Origin: Anoplopoma fimbria
Taxonomy: Eukaryota > Chordata > Actinopteri > Perciformes > Anoplopomatidae
Direction: 5' to 3'
Assembly: GCF_027596085.1 (NCBI RefSeq)
Contig: NC_072464.1
Coordinates: 13,892,124 to 13,956,123 of the forward strand
Length of the DNA stretch: 64,000 bases
Below are positions 57,301 through 62,834 of the stretch, piece after piece (within the stretch, counting starts at the first letter, position 1; each line of letters opens with the position of its first letter). Position numbers and translations under genes: made by a program. The notes under the pieces are model-generated. The model was not told the DNA's origin. It was given only the letters and a program-made list of their open reading frames with translations, and did not search any database.

Positions 57301-59889
57301 TGTCCTTGACCAGTGTCCTCACTTTGTCTTGATGTTAATTAATGTGTCATCAAATGTAACAATGTCTCCCTCAGGGTTGGATGAATCCTGAGCCCCAGTC
57401 GGAGAGGGAGGATCTGGTCTACCATGAGCACAAGCTCTTCTCTTCCCCTGCTCCAGAAGAGAAAGGACAGAGAGAAACCAGCCAGGAGGAACACCCGTGC
57501 ACCATGGTGCGACAGCACGACAATCCCCTTGATATAGCTGTCATCAGGCTGGCAGAGCTGGAGAGGAACATCGAGCGAAGGTACCTAGGGAGAAGAAGAA
57601 CCTTTAAGTAGAACCTTTCAGATCAGACTGGATGATGTTACTGTACCTTGCACCACACCATCCTCTAGTGGTGATGGTGAGGGGAAGGTTCATCCCGCAC
57701 AGATTCAATAGACTGCTTCTGAAAAAAGGGTCGATTGCTTTTACTTTTCATTGAGTTCAATAATGTTGCAGACTGTATATTTTTTTTGTACAGTTATGCT
57801 ACAGTCTCACTTTCTGTGATCTCTAAACAGTGAGGAGGAGGTGGCACCGGGGATGAAGTTGTGGCGTAAAGCTCTCGGTGAAGTCCGCAGCTCGGCTCAG
57901 CTCTCACTCTGCCTTCAGCAGCTGCAGAAATCCATCGCCTGGGAACGATCCATCATGAAAGTGGTTAGTGACACACTCTCTCCCATAATCACAGATTTTT
58001 TTTATATCGTTCATCATACATAAATTTAAGCGCCATTTTTAGCTTTCACTTAAGATGCCCGTCTTTTTAAAGACCAATCTTTTAGGTTGCATGGCTTCTC
58101 ATTCCATTTCATAAAATATCAAATGTACATATAGATACAACTGTATCAATTATTGGTTTATATATTTTTGAGTAATACTACTAATGATAATGATACATTT
58201 TATTTGTAAAGCGTTTTAAAAGGTACTCAAAGGCACTTTACATGGCGAAGACAGAAACAATAAAAGCAATAACCATATAAACAAGGCAGAGATTACATTA
58301 TAACAGTAACATACAACAACAAGACAAACGCACTTAAAACTCATCTAATTAAATCTGCTTTCAACCTGTAATGCTAGTTATGTATGTTTGTCTTGTTGTT
58401 TTGTATATTACTGTTATGTCAGCTCTCTGCCTTGTTAAGTGCAAGTACATGAACCTCTTGAAAATCAAGAAATCAAAGATAACACAATAAATCTGCTCAG
58501 CAGGGTTGTTGTTAGACAAAAGGTAAAAAGAAAGGAAAGGTGTGTTAACAGCATCAATTTACAATACATCATTACGAGGCAGCAACATATCAGATTACAA
58601 TCAGCAACATATAAACATCATTCTATGTTCCTGGCTGCAGTTAAATGCCTAAAACACTAGTTTTCATAGTGATGCATCTCACTTTGAATTAACGACTACA
58701 CTTTGATGTTTCCAGCACTGCCAGCTCTGTCAAAAGGGTGATAATGAAGAACTGCTCTTACTCTGTGATGGCTGTGACAAAGGCTGCCACACTTACTGCC
58801 AGAAACCCAAGATCACTACAGTACCTGACGGCGACTGGTTTTGTCCCACTTGTGTAGCAAAGGTACACCAGCATGCCCTGGGTGTTATCAAAATAGATCA
58901 AACTGTCACACGATAACGTAGATGTATCACATGTACACATCCAGTTAATTGATTTGAATATTTCATGTTTTATGTGTCTCTTCACCATTCTCCTGTGTGT
59001 TTTGTCAATCAGGGTAGTGGTCAATCCCCCTGGAGTAGGAAGCAACAGAGCCGAACAGCTGGAGGAGGCAAGAAAGGCAGTGAGGTAAAACGAAACAGTA
59101 GGCCATCTGTGGTAGGAGAGCTCATCAAAGAAGAGGCTGCCAGCAGCAACAGCGTGCCAAAGAAAGGTACCAAGGAGTTGAAAAAGAGGAAAGGAGATGA
59201 CTGCCCCCCTGCTCCCAGGCCAGTCACGGCAGCCCTGTCTCCTGTGTGAAAAAAGCCAAAACGGCCAAAGACAACAACACAAATGGGCTGACGATGAGCC
59301 GGTACGCATGAACATGTGCTCACTGCATGCATAGCAGCCTTTACTGTACCTCTTCTCATTCTCCTCTGGAAGTTATGAACATTTGACAAACAAAACATCC
59401 ATTTTATCATGCAATTACATATCATACATAATCTGACATTGTTTCAAAAATGTTCTCTTAACTGGTGACACTAGATTGAAATGATATCCACTTGTTCTCT
59501 CCAGAGTGCTGCTGGCTGAGCTGGAGGCCCATCAGGACGCTTGGCCCTTCCTCACGCCCGTCAATCAGAAAGCCGTCCCCGGATACAGGAAGGTCATCAG
59601 GAGGCCCATGGACTTCTCCACCATCAGGGAAAAGCTCACCAACAACCAGTATGTGTGTCACAGTGTAGCTTTTTAAGTAGACATGTGGATGTTTTTTATG
59701 TGCATATAAATAAAAATTAAAACCTTTTCTAACCATTACAGGTACTTGAATTTGGAAACCTTCATCGTTGACGTGAACCTGGTTTTTGATAACTGTGAAA
59801 AATTTAACGAAGATGATTCCGAAATAGGACGAGCCGGCCACAGCATGAGGACATTTTTTGACAAACGATGGACTGATCTGCTGGAGTAA
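39172..59889 (+). CDS. baz2b: BAZ2B, bromodomain adjacent to zinc finger domain protein 2B (whole coding region, 37 exons)
   Basis: Chained GT-AG exons in consistent phase give 6,632 nt, which becomes 2,210 codons plus stop if one missing base in the 35th exon is allowed for. Human BAZ2B has 2,168 residues and the same order of parts. These are a Ser/Pro-rich N-terminus with the SHPAFGL...SEFGGLG motif (54-115), acidic tracts (about 240-275 and 630-670), a TAM/MBD-like domain (about 752-850), a charged coiled coil (about 905-1099), DDT (about 1100-1180), WHIM/WSD parts (about 1260-1430 and 1752-1860), a C4HC3 PHD finger (1969-2017) and a bromodomain (about 2118-2205) with WPF shelf and the acetyl-lysine-binding Asn in KFNEDDS. 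BAZ2 proteins are nuclear chromatin readers that partner ISWI ATPases; the role here is inferred from the family. As printed, the frame stops at 59247-59249, before the bromodomain. Both AT-hook cores next to the TAM domain are absent. Confidence 0.93.
39332..41006 (+). other. baz2b: baz2b intron between coding exons 1 and 2
   Basis: 1.7 kb of AT-rich DNA. Apart from the (CA)n tract, nothing was recognised. Confidence 0.7.
39344..39367. repeat. (CA)n tract beside the start-exon donor
   Basis: Twelve AC units beginning 13 bp after the end of baz2b coding exon 1. Confidence 0.9.
41007..41192 (+). CDS. baz2b: baz2b coding exon 2
   Basis: It encodes GHLLQVTGDEG and the strongly conserved VSHPAFGLYTSSSGRSEFGG block seen in human BAZ2B. 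Acceptor TTCTCCAG, donor GTAGGA; 186 nt, phase 1 at both ends. Confidence 0.92.
41809..41940 (+). CDS. baz2b: baz2b coding exon 3
   Basis: It encodes EWWRPSEAYTSGAASFFPPL and ends QSRTSG, matching the human EWWRTTDAHTRTGATFFPPL segment. 132 nt, phase 1 at both ends; donor GTAAAA. Confidence 0.92.
42083..42267 (+). CDS. baz2b: baz2b coding exon 4
   Basis: It encodes GVNGTVNGRSAATPTGN and a Gln/Lys-rich end. Two in-frame acceptors are possible: TTCTGTAG before 42083, or ATTCCAG before 42074, which would add three codons. The donor GTTAAT is weak. Phase 1 to 0. Confidence 0.8.
42391..42603 (+). CDS. baz2b: baz2b coding exon 5 (Ser-rich and acidic tract)
   Basis: 71 codons with a serine-rich stretch followed by a run of Asp/Glu (about residues 240-275), matching the human acidic block at the same place. 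Acceptor TTATTTAG, donor GTAAGT. Confidence 0.9.
42908..43197 (+). CDS. baz2b: baz2b coding exon 6
   Basis: It encodes LSQSAALFLQSSG...HISVIQATG, which aligns with human LPFIFQSSQ...HTSVIQSTG. Acceptor CCTACTCAG. The donor is CCAG|GTCCTC, a poor match to consensus, but the phase 2 end is required by the next exon and no better site is seen. Confidence 0.78.
43303..43520 (+). repeat. Interspersed repeat with (GATAA)n start, copy 1
   Basis: It starts with tandem ATAAG/GATAA units, then ATCCTTTATTAGTCCCACAG, GGATTACAGCAGCATGG and GATAGTGCAACAAGAGACAT, and becomes A-rich. A second copy in the same orientation lies at 62984. It resembles the reversed 3' end of teleost LINE families with short tandem tails; the class is inferred. 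It lies inside the 518-bp baz2b intron after coding exon 6. Confidence 0.7.
43716..43872 (+). CDS. baz2b: baz2b coding exon 7
   Basis: It encodes a Lys/Pro-rich segment (KLLASQKPPQKPKFLMP) and ends KSFKVKQ. Acceptor TTTACCCAG, donor GTGAGT; phase 2 to 0. This is the least conserved part of the protein. Confidence 0.8.
44497..45121 (+). CDS. baz2b: baz2b coding exon 8 (large central exon)
   Basis: It contains NDTNLFLNHHLNGVINQAVQ and DAPLALITKPRSQ, matching the human PNPFLTNALLGNHQPNGVIQ and APLALTTKTKMQ blocks. It ends in a Ser-Asp-rich region with a run of acidic residues. 625 nt; donor G|GTTAGA, phase 1. Confidence 0.92.
45274..45570 (+). CDS. baz2b: baz2b coding exon 9
   Basis: It starts with an acidic ESESNLDSDSDGSEDD-type stretch and continues with a Ser/Pro-rich segment. 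Acceptor CCCCTGTAG, donor GTAACA; 99 codons, phase 1 at both ends. Confidence 0.9.
46235..46295 (+). CDS. baz2b: baz2b coding exon 10 (start of TAM/MBD-like domain)
   Basis: It encodes GSGKRRRVTDERVLRLPLEF, matching human SKRRRVTDERELRIPLEY. 61 nt; donor GG|GTGAGC, phase 2. Confidence 0.92.
47438..47546 (+). CDS. baz2b: baz2b coding exon 11 (TAM/MBD-like domain)
   Basis: It encodes WQRETRIRAVAGRLQGEVAY and the APCGKKLRQYPDV motif shared by MBD-like domains of BAZ2 proteins. Acceptor GTTTTTCAG, donor GTAAAC. Confidence 0.93.
47682..47783 (+). CDS. baz2b: baz2b coding exon 12 (TAM/MBD-like domain)
   Basis: It encodes YLLRNGITEISRDNFSFSTK and VGDFYEAREGPE, close to human. 34 codons in phase 0; donor GTAAAT. 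Confidence 0.93.
47990..48197 (+). CDS. baz2b: baz2b coding exon 13 (end of TAM, former AT-hook region)
   Basis: It starts GLQWFLLAEEEIAPSIIAMD and ends VSDAKLLRKLEAQ, both matching human. The middle, where human BAZ2B has two GRP-type AT-hooks (GRRGRPPN and RRKGRPPN), reads GRRSRTQSDRQS and ARQWKSHSLN here, so neither hook core is present. Donor G|GTCAGT, phase 1. Confidence 0.9.
48623..48715 (+). CDS. baz2b: baz2b coding exon 14 (coiled coil)
   Basis: It encodes EIARQAAQIKMMRKLEKQ and an Ala/Lys-rich helix. 93 nt, phase 1; acceptor TTTTGCAG, donor GTAAAC. Confidence 0.93.
48801..48862 (+). CDS. baz2b: baz2b coding exon 15 (coiled coil)
   Basis: It encodes ALMAAEERRKKREQMKIVKQ, matching human AIMAAEEKRKQKEQIKIMKQ. 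62 nt; donor GTAAGG, phase 0. Confidence 0.93.
49138..49203 (+). CDS. baz2b: baz2b coding exon 16 (coiled coil)
   Basis: It encodes EKIKRIQQIRMEKELRAQHI plus LE, nearly identical to human. The donor GTTCGT departs from consensus at +3. Confidence 0.9.
50111..50176 (+). CDS. baz2b: baz2b coding exon 17 (coiled coil)
   Basis: It encodes AKRKKREEAANVKIMEADKR and NK. 66 nt in phase 0; acceptor GTTTCTCCAG, donor GTAAGC. Confidence 0.92.
50510..50554 (+). CDS. baz2b: baz2b coding exon 18 (45-nt micro-exon, coiled coil)
   Basis: 15 codons (EKEIRRLQAVILKHQ) matching human EKEMRRQQAVLLKHQ. Acceptor TTGTTAAAG, donor GTAATT. Confidence 0.9.
50806..50838 (+). CDS. baz2b: baz2b coding exon 19 (33-nt micro-exon, coiled coil)
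   Basis: 11 codons, ELERHRLDMVW, a segment known in human BAZ2B isoforms. It is phase 0 on both sides, so skipping it keeps the frame. Donor GTATGT. Confidence 0.85.
51821..51886 (+). CDS. baz2b: baz2b coding exon 20 (coiled coil)
   Basis: It encodes ERERRKQHMMLTKAVEARKK plus AE, matching human. Acceptor CTCTGCCAG, donor GTGGGT. It follows a 982-bp intron of plain AT-rich DNA. Confidence 0.93.
52088..52228 (+). CDS. baz2b: baz2b coding exon 21 (end of coiled coil)
   Basis: 47 codons of Lys/Glu-rich helix ending ELKKPNEDMCLADHK, identical in pattern to human. Donor GTATTC. Confidence 0.93.
52830..53084 (+). CDS. baz2b: baz2b coding exon 22 (DDT domain)
   Basis: It encodes GSTFSDCLMVLQFLRSFGKV and LSDLQEGLLNTGDSMGKVQD, the hallmark helices of the DDT domain found in ISWI-associated proteins. 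85 codons in phase 0; donor GTGAGA. Confidence 0.95.
53847..54070 (+). CDS. baz2b: baz2b coding exon 23 (WHIM region)
   Basis: It encodes NKTALGDHLTNVGINRDNVS and KAFQAHRPAQKASMLAFLVN, matching the human helices after DDT. Acceptor TTCTATCAG; phase 0 to 2. Confidence 0.94.
54524..54598 (+). CDS. baz2b: baz2b coding exon 24 (WHIM region)
   Basis: It encodes EIERNIDHITNLRKDKWVVE and GKLRK. Phase 2 at both ends; acceptor ACTTCACAG, donor GTGAGT. Confidence 0.93.
54700..54934 (+). CDS. baz2b: baz2b coding exon 25 (basic and acidic linker)
   Basis: It encodes LRNIHAKKTGKRDSSVGGED, a basic patch and then a long Glu/Asp tract (about residues 1315-1345), matching the human acidic linker. The donor is GAG|GTCAGT. 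The frame remains open past it to 54976, so intron retention would add a short tail and a stop. Confidence 0.88.
55046..55108 (+). CDS. baz2b: baz2b coding exon 26
   Basis: 21 codons with MEELEKQIEKTYK, matching human VEELEKQIEKLSK. Acceptor TCATCTAG, donor GTAGAT. Confidence 0.92.
55209..55353 (+). CDS. baz2b: baz2b coding exon 27 (WHIM2-like motif)
   Basis: It encodes QQSQIRRKLFDSSHSLRSMT and GQDRYKRRYWVLPHCSGVFV, the conserved tryptophan-containing motif of this family. Phase 0 to 1. Confidence 0.94.
55443..56113 (+). CDS. baz2b: baz2b coding exon 28 (largest coding exon)
   Basis: It contains DSLNLFLQKPGSFSKLSKLL and NQWFSLLPRSPCDESS, both conserved in human, in a Ser/Pro-rich setting. 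671 nt; the donor CAG|GTTGGC is weak. Reading through would stop within a few codons, at TAG 56123-56125. Confidence 0.88.
56260..56548 (+). CDS. baz2b: baz2b coding exon 29
   Basis: It begins QVKSGIHQSR and ends FPAVEVAKTQDYPSPQPIPE, aligning with human AAVEVAKPVDFPSPKPIPE. Much shorter conserved content elsewhere. Acceptor CCCCCTCAG, donor GTAAGA. Confidence 0.9.
56692..56713. repeat. (TG)n tract serving as the acceptor tract of exon 30
   Basis: About 11 TG units lead directly into TTGGCAG, the acceptor of baz2b coding exon 30, in place of a usual pyrimidine tract. Confidence 0.85.
56720..56875 (+). CDS. baz2b: baz2b coding exon 30 (WSD region)
   Basis: It encodes MLCGWWRVADMEELHSLVKA and RGIREKALQKQIQKHMEF, matching the human WSD motif. 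156 nt in phase 1; the donor G|GTTCGT is weak. Confidence 0.9.
57037..57191 (+). CDS. baz2b: baz2b coding exon 31
   Basis: It encodes VESWCVEEQAMEVDISLLQQ and VEGLERKVISAGLQVK, matching human. Acceptor GTGGTGGCAG, donor GTATGC; phase 1 to 0. Confidence 0.92.
57375..57580 (+). CDS. baz2b: baz2b coding exon 32
   Basis: It encodes GWMNPEPQSEREDLVYHEHK and DNPLDIAVIRLAELERNIER, both conserved. Phase 0 to 2; donor GTACCT. Confidence 0.93.
57831..57963 (+). CDS. baz2b: baz2b coding exon 33
   Basis: It encodes VAPGMKLWRKALGEVRSSAQ and LQQLQKSIAWERSIMKV, matching the helix before the human PHD finger. The donor is GTG|GTTAGT. Confidence 0.93.
58186..58260. repeat. Interspersed repeat fragment in the intron before the PHD exon
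   Basis: AATGATACATTTTATTTGTA, AAGCGTTTTAAAAGGTACTC and AAAGGCACTTTACAT follow the wording of a widespread teleost repeat end. The class is not established. Confidence 0.5.
58280..58436. repeat. Imperfect inverted repeat in baz2b intron
   Basis: The left arm at 58280-58329 (AACAAGGCAGAG ... CAACAAGACAAAC) is repeated in reverse at 58385-58436 with few differences, around a spacer of about 55 bp. RNA from this intron could fold into a hairpin of about 50 base pairs. Confidence 0.75.
58716..58862 (+). CDS. baz2b: baz2b coding exon 34 (PHD finger)
   Basis: It encodes a complete C4HC3 zinc finger: CQLC, LLCDGC, CHTYC and WFCPTC. The acidic start (GDNEELLLLCDGCD) is typical of PHD fingers that bind unmodified histone H3 N-termini, as reported for BAZ2 proteins. 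49 codons in phase 0; donor GTACAC. Confidence 0.95.
59013..59301 (+). CDS. baz2b: baz2b coding exon 35 (PHD-bromodomain linker, apparent frameshift)
   Basis: It starts GSGQSPWSRKQQS and reaches KKGTKELKKRKGDDC, aligning with human RGNKDLKKRKMEE. After the C6 run at 59205-59210 the printed frame ends at TGA 59247-59249. A +1 shift restores SPVSCVKKAKTAKDNNT, aligning with human TSVKKPKRDDS, and the phase needed by the next exon. So one base is missing in or near the C run relative to an intact gene. Donor CG|GTACGC. Confidence 0.82.
59505..59648 (+). CDS. baz2b: baz2b coding exon 36 (bromodomain, first half)
   Basis: It encodes LEAHQDAWPFLTPVNQKAVP (with the WPF shelf) and GYRKVIRRPMDFSTIREKLT. 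Acceptor TCTCTCCAG, donor CA|GTATGT; phase 2 at both ends. Confidence 0.94.
59742..59889 (+). CDS. baz2b: baz2b coding exon 37 (bromodomain, second half, stop)
   Basis: It encodes YLNLETFIVDVNLVFDNCEK and FNEDDSEIGRAGHSMRTFFD, with the conserved acetyl-lysine-binding Asn in KFNEDDS. TAA at 59887-59889 matches the C-terminal end of the human protein within a few residues. Confidence 0.94.
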
Positions 59890-61030
59890 CCGTTCGCAGT
59901 GTGGACTTTCAATGAAACTCTCTACATAGCAAACTTCATCTTTGGTGCTGGAGGCCTTCTCATCACCTGAGACACTAAATCAATAAATAAGTTATAATAC
60001 CACTGACGTGCAATGTGATAGTCTCCTGCTGAGAAAACACACTTCATGGATTAATATCTTAAAGTGCAATACTGTTCTCTTTATCAGAATGCACTGACTC
60101 TTGGGCTCAATATTGTATTTGGGCCTTTCTACTTTGAGATATTTCAAAGTGGATAGGCCTTTTGCTTCTTTTTTTATCATCAGTACTTTAGTTTAGTGTA
60201 TATGTGTGTATTTATTTTCTCAAGTATTTATGTTACAGTCAGTCTTTTCTAAAAACAAAAAAGCAGAACATGGCACACAGCTTTAAGAAAAAAAAATCTA
60301 AAGATTGTTTTATGAGCTATTGAACTAGCCAATCAAAAAAAAAAAAATTGTTTACAGCTCTTTGACTTTAGGGTGCCAGCAGTGCTACTGTTAATCTGTG
60401 AGTTCATTGTGTAAAATACCAGGAGGTATTACTATCACTATTTCAAGTCCTATTTCTAACATGTATAGTGTACATACAGTACAGTCTTGTTAACATATTG
60501 TTAATGCATAAGGATGATTGTAGCAATTCATATGTCTTATACTGTGCTCTGCCTGTACTGAATATCCACTCAAACACTGGTCTCCTCAGTATTGTAGTGC
60601 CTGACCTCTGACCTCTAAACAGTGTGTGGAGGAGTGCGCTTTTTTCTATCTCCTGTGTGTGTACTGTTTTTGTGTCCTGCACAATATACTGTAGGAAACC
60701 CTTACACAAAATGTAATATTCTGTAGAGCTTCTCCTCTGAAAACAGTCAATGTGGTGCATATAGTGTGATTCATTTCCAAGCGTTTCCTTCAACCAGTCT
60801 TGTCAGACATCTGGTGGACTGACGTAAAAACCTGCGGTGGGCTTGAATCCAGCTGTGAGTCACAGTGTCACGGTCCAGTGGAGACATCTCAAGACAGCTG
60901 AAGTCAGAAGACTTGAAGTAACTGTATTTTATTATGAATATTGTGAAATGAGTAGCGACTTTTGTGGGAATATTATTTTTGAATAGTGAGTGTGACACAG
61001 ATCAAATAAACCTGTTTTTCAAAATAACAA
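59890..61030 (+). other. baz2b: baz2b 3' UTR
   Basis: T- and A-rich sequence after the stop, with AATAAA at 61005-61010 as the best distal poly(A) signal and an earlier AATAAA near 59982. No exon was recognised. Confidence 0.6.
61005..61010 (+). terminator. Likely baz2b poly(A) signal
   Basis: Canonical AATAAA followed by a T-rich stretch, 1.1 kb after the stop codon. Chosen for position; not proven. Confidence 0.55.
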
Positions 61031-62082
61031 TTTTAGGCCCTCACTGTCTTCCCTTTTGATTCAGAGAGTCAAATTTTAATAATCTTGCAATTACTGAATA
61101 ATAGATTTAATTTGAAACATTTGTTTGAAATGTGCTTAAATGGAGTTAATGCATTGTTTTGATTTGTAAATAGTGGAATGTCTCAAGTAATGCACGTATG
61201 TACAACTCTGGGGTACTTTAGTATTTCCATATTTTGATGCTTGATACTTCTATTCCACTTTAGGGGGAAATATTATACTTAACTCCACTACATTTATTTC
61301 ACAGGTATACTGTAGTAATTTGGTACTTTGAAATTTAACTTTACACACAAAAAACACATTAAATATGCAGCAATGTTCTAGATAAAACTACCTAGCACAA
61401 TAAAGTAGGAAAAATGAGCACCAACTCGACCAGCAATATCAAATGCTGCTGAATTCGTCAATAATTCTAATTCAATAATGTAAATACAGTACCAGTCAAA
61501 AGTTTGGACACACCTTCTCATTCAACTACTTTGAAGAATCTAAAATATAAAACATATTCTGGTTTGTTGAGCATTTGTTTATTTACCACATAATTCCATA
61601 TGTGTTCCTTCATAGTTAGGATGTCTTCAATATTAATCTACAATGTAGAAAAAAAATTATAATAAAGAAAAACCATTGAATGAGAAGGTGTGTCCAAACT
61701 TTTGACTGGTACTGTATAACAGCGAAAAGAACTATACTGGATTATGAGTACTATTGAATTTAGCTGATAATACTTGAGTTAAGTTTTTTTTCCATGTTTT
61801 TACTGTAGAGTATATTTTATATTTAATTGCATTTACAGAAGAAAAAAAAATGGACTACGAACGTTGTGCAACTCAGAAAGAGTCACATGACTGAGAACAG
61901 CTGTGCGACTTTACAGGTGGACCCGGAAGTCCTAAATGAGAGAAACCGTCGACACCTGTGTTTGTATCACTGCTGTCACCACCAACTCTCCTCTCTCCTT
62001 TCTTGGGCGGAACATTTGGGCATTTTGCGCCACCTTGTGAGTGAACTCCTCCCTCGGTGGAGCCGTACACATCTGTCCAAAG
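61031..62082. other. Spacer between baz2b and wdsub1
   Basis: About 1 kb of AT-rich DNA containing a 228-bp Tc1-type MITE, changing after about 61900 into GC-richer DNA that leads into wdsub1. No exon was seen. Confidence 0.6.
61487..61714. mobile_element. Tc1-type MITE (228 bp)
   Basis: The element begins CAGTACCAGTCAAAAGTTTG and ends with the reverse complement, CAAACTTTTGACTGGTACTG, within inverted repeats of about 39 bp. TA flanks both sides (61485-61486 and 61715-61716). The core is too short for a transposase, so it is non-autonomous. Its ends differ from those of the large element at 8615, so another Tc1-like family supplied the transposase. Confidence 0.92.
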
Positions 62083-62506
62083 ATGGTGTCGCTCCTGCGC
62101 TCCCTCCGGCATCACGCAGACGAGGTCAGCTGTTGCGCTTTCTCTCCGGCTCTCCTCGCCACCTGCTCCGCGGATAAAACCCTCCGTGTGTACCAGACAG
62201 AGGACTTCCTGGAGCTTCCCTTCTCCCCGCTGTCGGGTCACGGCTACGGGGTCCACTGCTGCTGCTTCAGCGCGTGTGGCAGCTACCTGTTCAGCTGCTC
62301 CACCGACGGGTCCGCCCTCGTGTGGGCCGCGGGGACAGGTGAGGTGGCCGCGGCGCTGCAGCATCCGACCCGCAGTCCGCTCCGGGTGTGCGCGGTGTCA
62401 CCGGGCTCCTCCTCCTCCTCCTCCTCCTCTTCCCCGCTGCTGCTGCTGGCCGGGGCCTGCGACGGCACCGTGGCCCTCTGGGACTTCCCTCCAAGACTTT
62501 ACGCAG
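62083..62506 (+). CDS. wdsub1: WDSUB1, WD repeat, SAM and U-box protein: first coding exon (partial gene)
   Basis: The exon encodes MVSLLRSLRHHADEVSCCAF, LATCSADKTLRVY, VHCCCFSACGSYLFSCSTDG and LAGACDGTVALWDFPPRLYA. This matches the first three WD40 blades of human WDSUB1 ([52 protein letters not shown]). The ATG at 62083 was chosen because it aligns with the human start; an in-frame ATG at 62041 would add 14 unsupported residues. A run of nine serines comes from a TCC repeat. The donor is CAG|GTACCG, phase 1. Human WDSUB1 continues with further WD repeats, a SAM domain and a U-box (a predicted ubiquitin ligase), all beyond this window. Confidence 0.93.
62405..62430. repeat. (TCC)n tract within wdsub1 exon 1
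   Basis: A TCC repeat encoding nine consecutive serines between WD40 blades. Confidence 0.9.
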
Positions 62507-62523
62507 GTACCGTGTGACCCGAC

Positions 62524-62834
62524 CAGGGGCGCCGAAAAGGGGGGTAAAGGAGACGGATTCTAGGGGCCCATGATGGAGGGGGCCCAGAGAGGCCCCTAAT
62601 GATGATGAAATTATAATACAGAAAAAATAATGACACTAAGTTATTAACTAACATATAATCACACATGTTTTTTCACTGTCATGCTGTTCTTCTTTCACAA
62701 ATATGGTAATGATAGTCAAAAATACCATTAAAATGCATAATTGTATGTAAAATAGCATCAAAAAATTTTGCCGCTGTGTTGGGGGCCCTGTAAAGATTCT
62801 TTTCATGGGGCCCAAAATCCCTAGCGGCGCCCTG
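62524..62834. mobile_element. hAT-type MITE (311 bp)
   Basis: The ends CAGGGGCGCCG and CGGCGCCCTG are inverted repeats, and the same 8 bp, GACCCGAC, lies directly before (62516-62523) and after (62835-62842). An exact 8-bp target duplication is the signature of hAT transposition. The core has GGGGCCC blocks near both ends and an AT-rich middle, with no transposase. Confidence 0.94.

Larger units (their letters stand above)
61900..62520 (+). promoter_or_regulatory. wdsub1: wdsub1 promoter and CpG-rich first exon region
   Basis: GC and CpG content rise sharply from about 61900 and stay high through the first coding exon. No TATA box is obvious. Confidence 0.5.

Noticed and set aside
59084..59219. 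A 136-nt intron inside baz2b coding exon 35 that would avoid the stop codon
   Set aside because: It has a fair acceptor tract and keeps frame, but would remove KELKKRK, which aligns with human DLKKRK. A missing base in the C6 run explains the data better.
58758..59425. Minus-strand open frames of 134-185 codons opposite the baz2b PHD exon and linker
   Set aside because: Shadows of the real + strand exons, which carry a C4HC3 finger and proper splice sites.
62041..62082. Upstream in-frame ATG of wdsub1 at 62041
   Set aside because: The 14 extra residues have no match, while the ATG at 62083 aligns exactly with the start of human WDSUB1.
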